Shown piece by piece: positions 17,309-25,281 of a DNA stretch of 36,037 nucleotides. Position 1 is the stretch's first letter; each line of letters opens with the position of its first letter. The notes below the pieces were generated by a model, which saw only the letters and a list, made by a program, of their open reading frames with translations, did no database searches and had not been told where the DNA came from. The DNA comes from Candidatus Hydrogenedentota bacterium (GTDB taxonomy: Bacteria; Hydrogenedentota; Hydrogenedentia; Hydrogenedentales; Hydrogenedentaceae), in the NCBI GenBank assembly GCA_026415215.1, contig JAOAHN010000049.1, forward strand, positions 1 to 36,037. Reading direction: 5' to 3'. Made by a program: the position numbers and the translations under genes.

Positions 17309-17737
17309 ATGAGTTATGAAATCAAAAAAGTTGATGTCTGGTCAGCTGAAATTTCCGATCAACCTGGAAGTTTAGCTAATGTAATTCAACCACTTGCGGA
17401 AAGTGGAGCAAATCTAAAGTTTTTGCTCGCCAGGAGAACGACAGAGGGGAAAGGAGTAGTCTTCGTTTCTCCGATAGAAGGACAAGGAGTAATTAAAAAA
17501 GCAAAATCCTTAAATTTCAAAAAGAACGATGGAATTTCAGCAGTCCAAATAACAGGTCCTGACAAGCCAGGGTTAGGGGCAAAAATTCTTCAGAGTATAG
17601 CCCTTGGTGGAATTAACATAAGGGGCATTTCTGCCAGTGCGACAGGTAAAAACTGTACAATTTGGATAGCCTTTGATAATACAAAAGATGCCAACAAAGC
17701 GTTAAAACTAATAGAAAACGCTCTTTCGAAAAAATAA
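17309..17737 (+). CDS. Two-ACT-domain small-molecule binding protein
   Basis: 142 residues consisting of two ACT domains and nothing else: residues about 8-70 (WSAEISDQPGSLANVIQPLAESGANL) and about 75-140 (VQITGPDKPGLGAKILQSIALGGINIRG). ACT domains bind amino acids or other small ligands at dimer interfaces; stand-alone pairs act as regulatory subunits or sensors. The ligand is unknown. A strong AAGGAGA ribosome site lies 6 bases before the ATG. The cystathionine synthase-like gene begins 62 bp downstream on the same strand, which suggests a link to sulfur amino acid metabolism, though an independent role is possible. Confidence 0.8.
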   Translation: MSYEIKKVDVWSAEISDQPGSLANVIQPLAESGANLKFLLARRTTEGKGVVFVSPIEGQGVIKKAKSLNFKKNDGISAVQITGPDKPGLGAKILQSIALGGINIRGISASATGKNCTIWIAFDNTKDANKALKLIENALSKK

Positions 17738-17799
17738 TTTGCATAAATTTTATTGATGTCTATAATCATCCTCTTCTTAAAAAGGAGTAGTGTCGAAAA

Positions 17800-19026
17800 A
17801 TGAAGAAAAAAAACGAAGATAAATTTGAAGATTCTTTTTTAATAAAAAACTCAGGTATTTTTACTAAGTCCGTTCATGCGGGCGAAGACCGCTCGAGGTA
17901 TGCCGACTCTATAACTACGCCAATTGTACAAACAAGCACCTATGTTTTTAAAGACTCGAAGGATATAGAAGATTACACTAAACACGGTAAAGCTCGGTTT
18001 GAATATGGGAGATATGGAAATCCCACCGAGTTAGTAGCAGAGAGAAGATTATCAGCATTAGAAGGTGCTGAAGACTGTTTGATATTTGGCTCTGGGATGA
18101 GTGCAATTACAACTACCATACTTGCCCTTGTAAAAAGCAATGACCACATAGTAATAACAGATGATGCGTATAAAAAAACTCTGGAGTTTTGTAGTTCTTA
18201 TTTACAGAGATTTGGAGTAGAATGCACAATAGTTCCGTTTGGAGATTACGAGGCACTCGATAAAGCGGTTAAGCCAAATACAAAATTTATTTTTTCAGAA
18301 TCTCCTACTAATCCATATTTGAACATTTTCGATTTAGTTAAGCTAAAAGAAATAGCAAAAAAACATAAGGTTTTAACTCTAATAGATTCTACATTTGCTA
18401 CTCCTTACAACCAAAAACCTCTTGAGTTTGGTGTTGACCTTGTGCTTCATAGCTGTACAAAGTATCTCGCTGGGCACAACGATATATTGGCAGGAGCAGT
18501 ATTGGGTCGCAGTGAATTGGTTGAAGAGGTTCGAAAACTTCATAAGGCTATGGGGGGAGTTATAGACCCGCATTGTTGTTATCTCCTTCTAAGAGGACTT
18601 AAAACTTTCCCCCTTAGAGTAGAAAAGCAAAATCAAACTGCAATGAAAGTAGCAAGGTTCTTAGAAAGCCATCCGCAGATAAAAAAGGTCTACTATCCCG
18701 GACTCGAGAGCCATCCTCATCACAAAATAGCAAAAGAACAAATGAAAGGTTTTGGAGGTGTAGTAACTTTTGAAATAAAGGGAACATTAAAAACAGCTAA
18801 GAAATTTTTAGACTCTCTTAAATTATGCTATATCGCTCCAAGTTTAGGTGGTGTAGAAACCCTAATTACACATCCTGGATTAGTAAGCTACTACGACTAT
18901 TCTAAAAAAGAAAGATATGCTCTTGGTATTACTGATACACTGTTCAGACTTGCAGTAGGCATAGAAGACCCAGAAGATATCATTGCGGATTTAGACCAAG
19001 CACTAAAAAGAAGTACAAAGAAATAG
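17800..19026 (+). CDS. Cys/Met-metabolism PLP enzyme, cystathionine gamma-synthase-like
   Basis: 408 residues. Signature residues of the trans-sulfuration family: FEYGRYGNPT at 67-76 (phosphate-contacting Tyr/Arg), GSGMSAI at 97-103, TLIDSTFATP with Asp196 pairing the PLP nitrogen, and SCTKYLAGHNDILAG with the PLP lysine at 221. SLGGVETLITHP and FRLAVGIEDPEDIIADL close the C-terminal domain. The C-terminal SYYDYSKKERYALGITD block resembles plant-type cystathionine gamma-synthases, so joining a homoserine ester to cysteine is the favoured reaction. Gamma-lyase, O-acetylhomoserine sulfhydrylase or methionine gamma-lyase activity cannot be excluded from sequence. The first 20 or so residues are a charged extension. 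AGGAG lies 12 bases before the ATG, a long spacing. Confidence 0.85.
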   Translation: MKKKNEDKFEDSFLIKNSGIFTKSVHAGEDRSRYADSITTPIVQTSTYVFKDSKDIEDYTKHGKARFEYGRYGNPTELVAERRLSALEGAEDCLIFGSGMSAITTTILALVKSNDHIVITDDAYKKTLEFCSSYLQRFGVECTIVPFGDYEALDKAVKPNTKFIFSESPTNPYLNIFDLVKLKEIAKKHKVLTLIDSTFATPYNQKPLEFGVDLVLHSCTKYLAGHNDILAGAVLGRSELVEEVRKLHKAMGGVIDPHCCYLLLRGLKTFPLRVEKQNQTAMKVARFLESHPQIKKVYYPGLESHPHHKIAKEQMKGFGGVVTFEIKGTLKTAKKFLDSLKLCYIAPSLGGVETLITHPGLVSYYDYSKKERYALGITDTLFRLAVGIEDPEDIIADLDQALKRSTKK

Positions 19027-19054
19027 TTCCTATCTTCCTCTCCTAAATTCTCTT

Positions 19055-19693
19055 CTACGGTGAAGGTGGAGGAGAAGATGGTGATTCAACCCCTTCTAAC
19101 AATTGTTCCTGTGGAGCGGGTTGAATGTGCATCATATGCTGAGGTGCTACTGCTTTTCGGGTTAGGGTTTCCCCTTCCTTTCCCGGTCCTATTCGAGCAT
19201 CAGTTATAATATAAAAGAACTTTGTTCCCTTCCCTTTTTGCAAATTTAGTATCCCATTTATAAGCACAGGCTCCTTGTATAAGTCAGTGGTTTCATTTTC
19301 AGCCATTTGCACCACTACGACATCTCTCATTGGCGGTGCTTGGCAAAAGTAACATTCAATAGGTAAGGGCAATATTAAAAATTCCTTCATTTTTCTAAAC
19401 TGATTTAAAGGCACCATAAACCCGACTATATGGATTCTGCTTTTATCGTATTTTAGTAGTTCCTCGTCAAAAGTTGGACCTGTCCTCATATTACCCTTGG
19501 TCTTCTGAAGCAGTTTCCAAGAAAGCAAATCTATCCCTTTACTTTTTCGGTCCCTCTCAACCATTGTTCTATATTTTTCCATCCTCTCTGCCAAGCTACT
19601 TCTATAGAAAAAGTTATTAAGTAGTGCAACAACCGAAATGATAAAAACAATACCAGCGAATATAGTGAGGTCTCTCTTAGTACGTGCTCGCAT
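19055..19693 (-). CDS. DUF3299-like membrane-anchored protein of the ABC operon
   Basis: 212 residues from ATG 19693; the longer TTG start at 19705 is less likely. A single membrane anchor (about 10-27) is followed by a charged helix and then a soluble extracytoplasmic domain. The block HIVGFMVPL then EFLILPLPIECYFCQAPPMRD is the core of the DUF3299 family, with a CYFC pair where family members carry conserved Cys or His residues. The C-terminus is Pro/Gln/Ser-rich (HMMHIQPAP and a final SPPPSP). It lies 24 bp behind the ABC permease gene and is clearly in the same operon. In other Gram-negatives DUF3299 proteins recur beside this same type of ABC transporter, in some cases in zinc-responsive clusters. 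The molecular role is not established. Confidence 0.75.
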   Translation of the reverse strand: MRARTKRDLTIFAGIVFIISVVALLNNFFYRSSLAERMEKYRTMVERDRKSKGIDLLSWKLLQKTKGNMRTGPTFDEELLKYDKSRIHIVGFMVPLNQFRKMKEFLILPLPIECYFCQAPPMRDVVVVQMAENETTDLYKEPVLINGILNLQKGKGTKFFYIITDARIGPGKEGETLTRKAVAPQHMMHIQPAPQEQLLEGVESPSSPPPSP

Positions 19694-19717
19694 AAAAAAT
19701 CCCAATAAACATAAAAA

Positions 19718-21016
19718 TTACAATTCCATTAGGTCTCTTGCAATATTCCTCCTATATGCCTGCCAAGCAGGTATTATACCTGCTAACAGTCCCATTACCG
19801 CAACTGTAGCAAATGATGTAATATGTTCTGGAGTCAATATAAAAGGCGTAACACTTAAGCCATACTTCTGGGTTAGGTATAACCCTACTATTTTAGAAAC
19901 GATCCCTCCTAACACATACCCTACAAAAATACCTAAGAGAGTAATCCAAAACGCTTCTATTAGCACCGAACCAAATATTTCAACCCGAGATGCACCAAGA
20001 GCTCGCATAATCGCTAAATCTCTTCTTCTCTGAATTATAGCAAGATACAAACCAATCATAATCGATAAAGCGGATACTACCACGACGAGATAACCAATAG
20101 TGAGAAGAACCGTTTTAGCAGTTCCTAAAAATTGCTCAAACAATTTAGAGATTTCTTCAACCGGGGTAGCAGCCATAGCAACTGTAGATTCTCTTATCAT
20201 CTCTCTATACTGGAACCTTAAAGCTGGACTTTGAAGTTGAACAAGAACTGCGGTAATCATAGATCTCGGGTTCTTACCCCATTCTTGATACCTAATATCA
20301 CCCTCTTCCTCAGGGCTTTTCCCAGACTGTATTTCTTTTTCCTCTTCATGGTTAGCATGAATATCCCATACTGAGTCAATTGAAGTAAATATAGCTCTAT
20401 CAAACGGGGAATTTGAGGGCTTTAATATACCGACAACCACATAGGGGTGTTGTTCGTGTCCATGCCCCCCAAGAACTTCTGGAAGATTAACGAAACCATG
20501 ACTACTTATAAAAGAGTCGCCAATGTCTAACCCTGTTTCTTTAGCAACTAATGCACCTAACACAGCCTCGAAGGATTGCTCAAATATTCTTCCTTTAGCG
20601 ACCTGAAAAGGCTGTCGTTCCTCTCCAGTAATGGGACTTATCCATTTATGTTGGAACAATCCTTTTTCTGTTCCCACAATCCTAAAACCTTGATAGTTAT
20701 CTCCTAATGCTATGGGATAGGCAATTTGAACATATTCCTTATCGTTCTTAATTTGCTCATAGACTTCCCAAGGAATATTGCCAGTAGGATTGTCCATGAA
20801 ATATACACTACTCAAAACTAATTGGAGAGGACTTCCTTTTGCACCAACTACAAGATCGAACGCTTGCCCCTCTTCTTCGAACCTTTTTCTTGTTTCTTCA
20901 CGAAGAGTAAGGACTGAACTAATCAATGCCACTGCCAATGCTACCGATAGTATTGTAAGAATAGCAGTAAATTTTCTGTTCCACAGGTATCCCCAAGCTA
21001 TCCCCCAAAGGGTCAT
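19718..21016 (-). CDS. ABC transporter permease, FtsX/MacB-like, with histidine-rich extracytoplasmic loop
   Basis: 432 residues with the four-helix FtsX layout: one helix at about 17-38, a large extracytoplasmic domain (about 40-300) and three helices between about 300 and 425. The segment FDLVVGAKGSPLQLVLSSVY at 53-72 is the signature of the permease subgroup that travels with DUF3299 genes. The external domain has a cluster of histidines: H173, then GGHGHEQHPY with H185, H187 and H190, and H220/H223 in a Glu-rich stretch. This suggests metal binding. MacB/Lol-type permeases act mechanically on periplasmic or lipid partners rather than forming a classic channel. The ATG abuts the ATPase stop with no spacer. 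Confidence 0.85.
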   Translation of the reverse strand: MTLWGIAWGYLWNRKFTAILTILSVALAVALISSVLTLREETRKRFEEEGQAFDLVVGAKGSPLQLVLSSVYFMDNPTGNIPWEVYEQIKNDKEYVQIAYPIALGDNYQGFRIVGTEKGLFQHKWISPITGEERQPFQVAKGRIFEQSFEAVLGALVAKETGLDIGDSFISSHGFVNLPEVLGGHGHEQHPYVVVGILKPSNSPFDRAIFTSIDSVWDIHANHEEEKEIQSGKSPEEEGDIRYQEWGKNPRSMITAVLVQLQSPALRFQYREMIRESTVAMAATPVEEISKLFEQFLGTAKTVLLTIGYLVVVVSALSIMIGLYLAIIQRRRDLAIMRALGASRVEIFGSVLIEAFWITLLGIFVGYVLGGIVSKIVGLYLTQKYGLSVTPFILTPEHITSFATVAVMGLLAGIIPAWQAYRRNIARDLMEL

Positions 21017-21679
21017 TTACTTATCCTCCTCTCTTACCAAATTTGAACAATCATATAAAATAGGGAGCCTATCAGCAATTGTCTTGTCATGCGTAACGAG
21101 TAAAAGCGTTACATTGTGCTCATTAGACAATTCTATCAACAAGTCCAACACCTTTCCTGCAGTTTTAGGGTCTAAACTCCCCGTAGGCTCATCTGCTACT
21201 ATTATCTTCTGTCTATTCGCAACAGCTCGAGCAATAGCAACCCTTTGCTGTTCACCCACACTAAGTTGAGAGGGTTTGTTATGCAATCTATTTCCCAATC
21301 CCACTCTTTCAAGAAGAGATTTTGCAGTTTTATTCCATATTGAATATGGGACTGTAGAACTAAACCGCATTCCTATGATAACATTCTGAATTGCAGTAAA
21401 GGGGGTTAATAAATTGAAAGTCTGGAAAATAAAACCGATGTTTTCACCTCTAAAGTGGTCTAACTGACTTTCAGATAACTTGGTGATATCGATTCCATTT
21501 ACTACCACCGTTCCCCTGTCGGGTCTCAAAAGTCCTGAAATAATATTTAGAAGCGTGCTTTTTCCACATCCACTCGGACCCCAAAGCGCAATCTTACTCT
21601 TGGGCTCTGCAAAGAAATTTTTACAATAAAAGACAGTTTTAGGTCCAAGCTTTAAGTAGCAGTCCTCTACTCTTATCAT
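21017..21679 (-). CDS. ABC transporter ATP-binding protein (LolD/MacB type)
   Basis: 220 residues, the normal size. Walker A GPSGCGKST at 34-42, Q-loop in FIFQTFNLL, signature LSVGEQQR at 139-146, Walker B KIIVADEPTG at 158-167, D-loop GSLDP and the H-loop VTHDK. The spacing and the FQTFNLL Q-loop fit the MacB/LolD/FtsE class that pairs with FtsX-type permeases. It is first in a three-gene minus-strand operon (ATPase, permease, DUF3299-like) and is divergent from the MscS-like gene across a 136-bp gap holding a palindrome at 21716-21734. Confidence 0.93.
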   Translation of the reverse strand: MIRVEDCYLKLGPKTVFYCKNFFAEPKSKIALWGPSGCGKSTLLNIISGLLRPDRGTVVVNGIDITKLSESQLDHFRGENIGFIFQTFNLLTPFTAIQNVIIGMRFSSTVPYSIWNKTAKSLLERVGLGNRLHNKPSQLSVGEQQRVAIARAVANRQKIIVADEPTGSLDPKTAGKVLDLLIELSNEHNVTLLLVTHDKTIADRLPILYDCSNLVREEDK

Positions 21680-21715
21680 TTAAGATTCTCCATCGTTTCC
21701 TATTAACGATACTCT

Positions 21716-21734
21716 TTGTAATAAAGTAATACAA
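21716..21734. promoter_or_regulatory. Palindrome between the ABC operon and the MscS-like gene, possible metalloregulator site
   Basis: TTGTAATAAAGTAATACAA is a 19-base near-palindrome: TTGTA and TACAA arms, with TA/TA matching inside and single mismatches between. Its size resembles Fur/Zur-type operators, but it is not an exact match to a consensus I know. Position, 37 bases upstream of the ABC ATPase start codon, suits repression of that operon. Confidence 0.3.
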
Positions 21735-21815
21735 ATTAATACCTCTATCCTATATCAAATATTTTACTTTCTGGTAGAATAAATTAGCTATTCTTTTAAG
21801 AGGGTAGAATTATAT

Positions 21816-24800
21816 ATGAATCAACTACTACTTCACATTTTTTTTACTCTAACTTTAACTTTTAACTCTCTTACCGCAGACTCTTTTGAATATGTTTCTT
21901 TAGAAAAAGATATTACTAAAGATTTCCTAATAAGTCTCAAAAATGACATTAGTAAAGAGGAATCTTTACCTCCTGAAACGAAAGAAAATAGTATAAAAAT
22001 CCTCGACGAGGCCATAAAGAATTTTGAGGATTTCGAAAAATACGAGAGCAAATTAACTAAACTCAAACAGGAACTCGCTACTGCGGGAGAAGAAATTACA
22101 GCGAATGAATCTTACCTTGCATCCCTCCATGAAATAAATTTACCTGAAATCAAAAGTCTTAACTTAAGCCAGCTCATCCAGAAACTAATCAATATTGAAG
22201 CAGAGAAAAATCAGAAAGAAATCGAACTTGAGAAGATTCTTATAAACATTACAAACCGAGATGAAGAAATCAAAAAACTTATACAAAAAGCTTCTGAATT
22301 GAGGAGAAATATAAGCGAAATTAAGACCTTCATTTATTCCTCCCCTGAGTCTATAAATGAACCTCCCATTATTGCTGAAGTAAAAAAAATACTACAAACT
22401 ACTAAAATTATGAGCCTCGAAAAAGAGTTAGAACTCACTCTCTTTGAGGTAGATAGTTATGAAACCAAATCAAAACTTATGAACTCCAGATTAGAACGGT
22501 GTAGAGCAGAAATTAAGAATGCAGAGGACTCCATCAAATTATTAAGGGAGGAAATAGACAATAAAAAGAGAGAAGAAATAGAAAAAACCATAAAGAGTTC
22601 AATCGATTTTTTGGCTTCACTTCCCAATTTTAACCTGAACTTAATCCCTGAAATCTCCGCATTAGCTGAGGAAAATATAAAACTTGCGAAAGAACGCCAA
22701 CTTTTTTCTAATTTATATGATGAAAGTAACCAATATAAAGAAGCTTATTCCACATATCAACAAAAACTTCGCAATCAGAAATTACAATTGGAGAGCCTAA
22801 AATCCAAGATTGAACAAAAAGAATTGGTTTCCACGCTCCGGTTGAATCTTAAACAATTAAAATTTTCCCTGCCAAAAATAAAGGAGCTGAGAGAAATTAA
22901 AAGAAACATAGAGTCTGACTTAACAGAAGTAGAAAATAAATACTCTGAACTACTGCTTCGGAAAGTAGAGCTCTCTGATGTAGAAAAGAGAATATTGTCA
23001 ACATACCAGAAGGTATCCGAATCGATTTCTACCACTGAAAAGAAGAAAATAAAGAAAAACATAGAAGATATTATTAAGACCCAAAAAGATTTGTTCTCTA
23101 CCCTCATATCGGACTACGAGAACTACATTTCATTATTGACAAACACACTTTCCACCGTAACAAATTGGATTGAGCACACTAATGAGTTCATATTGTTCAT
23201 AGACGAAAATATGCTTTGGACAAGAATACCTCTTCCCTCTAAAGAAGAAATTAAAAATGATCTCTTCCGGTTATCCCAACATTTTAAGAAATTACCACCT
23301 CTAACTAATGTTATTTATTCTGACCCTTGGAATTTATTGCTAACTCTTATCTTACTTGTAGGAATCTCTCTTTTAATGTTTATCTTATATAAACGCTCAG
23401 AAGAAAAATTATTAAGCTTGTGTTCCTTATTGAGAGCCCCCTTGTCTTTTACTATCTCTAATTTTGCTGGTTTCACAATATATTTCTTTATAAGAGTTTC
23501 TGTTCTCCCAGTTTGGTTAGTGGGAATTGCATATTTAATAAACCGTCTTTTTCCAACCTCTGCTATTATTCAATTCACATTTTCCTCAGTTCTCATTTCC
23601 ATTACTGCCATCCTATTATTTGCAATCCCATTGACTATACTTAAACAAAAAGAGATTTCTTTATTTTTGCTCAACTCAACCAGAGAGGAATTTGCTCAAA
23701 TATACAAAAAACTCCTAATTTTAGGAATAATTTTGACAACTGCAACATTTCTATCTTCTCTTTCAAACCAAATATGGATGGAAACTCAATCTACACTTGC
23801 TGATTTAATGTTTAGACTTGTCCAATTTTTATGTTTACCTCTTCTGAATATCTTCATCATTTCTCTCCTTCTAAACCTCAGAAAAACTGCTCTAAATTTT
23901 TCTGGAGAAACAAAAAATATTTCAATTAAGTATCTACTAATGAGAAATTTAGCAGTTATCATATTAATATCTTTCACTATTATTTTCTTCATACTGTTGT
24001 TAGGCTATACCTATGCAGTGTATGAATTGGAGAAGAAAATTATTTATACAACTTTGGCAGTAACCTTATTTTTGTTTTTCCATAGACTATTCGAAATATT
24101 TTTAAACTTTTACAAGTGGAAAATCAGCTTTAATCAATCTATTCAGATTCAAGCAAAGACGAAGTTACAGAAGGATAGTGGACAAAACGAAGAAACGGAC
24201 AAAGATGCACTTTCGACAGATAATACCTATCATCCATCTATCCTACTTACAAATGTAAGTAGAACTATATCTTGGCTCACCTTAATAGTATGTGCTTTCC
24301 TAATCCTATACATTTGGTCTGACATATTTCCCGCTCTTAACTATCTTCGGAAGGTCCATCTCTGGGAATCATCCGCAAACATTGTTGATGTCCAAACCCA
24401 ACCTAAGCCGAGTAATGAAACCACGGAATCAACCTCCACAACTTCAACAAAAGAATCGGTAACTCTTTGGGACCTTGTCGTCGCTACATTTATATTCTCC
24501 ATTACATTGTTTTTATTCAAGAACCTCGGCTTTTACTTAGACTACTTTATACTACAAAAAATAGAGATGGGAGAAGGTGAAAGATACGCAATTAAAACCA
24601 TATTAGAATACTTAATACTCATAGTGGGCGTCGTAGTGTCATTAAATACGCTAAGAGTAACTTGGAGTAAGGTGCAATGGTTGGTCGCAGCACTCGGCGT
24701 AGGGTTTGGCTTTGGTTTGCAAGAAATCGTAGCAAATTTTGTTTCTGGGCTGATATTGTTATTTGAAAGGCCAATAAGAGTCGGAGATATAGTAACCGTA

Positions 24801-25256
24801 GGTGAAATATCGGGACGCGTAAAAGCCCTTAGAATGAGGTCAACATCTATAGTCAGTTGGGAAAATAAAGAACTTATAGTCCCCAACAAGGAAATACTTT
24901 CCCAAAAATTCGTCAACTGGACAAGAGAAAATCCCGTAGTAAGGTTAACTATACCCGTGGGAGTTAGTTATAACTCTGACATCAACAAAGTAATAGAGAT
25001 ATTAGATGAAATAGGGAAAGGACACCCCTTTGTAGAACACGAACCAACCCCAAAAGCATATTTTGTTAGATTTGGAAGCAGTGCCCTTGAATTTGAACTT
25101 AGGGTATATACAAAAACATCGTATTACCTCGATTTACAACACGAATTACTGTGCACAATTTTTAATCGTTTTAATCAAGAGAATATAGAAATAGCATATC
25201 CACAGTTAGATGTACACATAAAATCTAATATAAAAGATAGTGAACTACCTAAATAA
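21816..25256 (+). CDS. Large MscS-family mechanosensitive channel (MscK/KefA-like)
   Basis: 1146 residues, the length of MscK-type channels. A signal peptide (about 1-21) leads into a periplasmic coiled-coil region (about 60-445, rich in Glu, Lys and Leu). A cluster of membrane helices follows at about 505-765, a charged cytoplasmic stretch (about 770-805), one more helix (about 815-833), then a Thr/Ser/Glu-rich loop (about 860-880). The MscS core is at about 883-1130: pore helix VAALGVGFGFGLQEIVANF at 957-975 and FERPIRVGDIVTVGE at 983-997, both strongly conserved. Such channels release solutes on hypo-osmotic shock. Only a weak AAGAGGG lies about 12 bases before the ATG. uvrC follows 25 bp downstream on the same strand. 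Confidence 0.92.
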   Translation: MNQLLLHIFFTLTLTFNSLTADSFEYVSLEKDITKDFLISLKNDISKEESLPPETKENSIKILDEAIKNFEDFEKYESKLTKLKQELATAGEEITANESYLASLHEINLPEIKSLNLSQLIQKLINIEAEKNQKEIELEKILINITNRDEEIKKLIQKASELRRNISEIKTFIYSSPESINEPPIIAEVKKILQTTKIMSLEKELELTLFEVDSYETKSKLMNSRLERCRAEIKNAEDSIKLLREEIDNKKREEIEKTIKSSIDFLASLPNFNLNLIPEISALAEENIKLAKERQLFSNLYDESNQYKEAYSTYQQKLRNQKLQLESLKSKIEQKELVSTLRLNLKQLKFSLPKIKELREIKRNIESDLTEVENKYSELLLRKVELSDVEKRILSTYQKVSESISTTEKKKIKKNIEDIIKTQKDLFSTLISDYENYISLLTNTLSTVTNWIEHTNEFILFIDENMLWTRIPLPSKEEIKNDLFRLSQHFKKLPPLTNVIYSDPWNLLLTLILLVGISLLMFILYKRSEEKLLSLCSLLRAPLSFTISNFAGFTIYFFIRVSVLPVWLVGIAYLINRLFPTSAIIQFTFSSVLISITAILLFAIPLTILKQKEISLFLLNSTREEFAQIYKKLLILGIILTTATFLSSLSNQIWMETQSTLADLMFRLVQFLCLPLLNIFIISLLLNLRKTALNFSGETKNISIKYLLMRNLAVIILISFTIIFFILLLGYTYAVYELEKKIIYTTLAVTLFLFFHRLFEIFLNFYKWKISFNQSIQIQAKTKLQKDSGQNEETDKDALSTDNTYHPSILLTNVSRTISWLTLIVCAFLILYIWSDIFPALNYLRKVHLWESSANIVDVQTQPKPSNETTESTSTTSTKESVTLWDLVVATFIFSITLFLFKNLGFYLDYFILQKIEMGEGERYAIKTILEYLILIVGVVVSLNTLRVTWSKVQWLVAALGVGFGFGLQEIVANFVSGLILLFERPIRVGDIVTVGEISGRVKALRMRSTSIVSWENKELIVPNKEILSQKFVNWTRENPVVRLTIPVGVSYNSDINKVIEILDEIGKGHPFVEHEPTPKAYFVRFGSSALEFELRVYTKTSYYLDLQHELLCTIFNRFNQENIEIAYPQLDVHIKSNIKDSELPK

Positions 25257-25281
25257 AATACCATGAAAAAAACAGGTTACA

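Noticed and set aside
17738..17799. SAM riboswitch before the cystathionine synthase-like gene
   Set aside because: The gap is 62 bases, too short for the aptamer, and no matching conserved core is seen.
19638..20033. 131-codon plus-strand frame across the permease end and DUF3299 start
   Set aside because: Antisense to conserved membrane helices; no ribosome site.
20778..21269. 163-codon plus-strand frame across the ABC permease and ATPase genes
   Set aside because: Antisense to two clearly coding genes with intact motifs; Ser-rich shadow composition.
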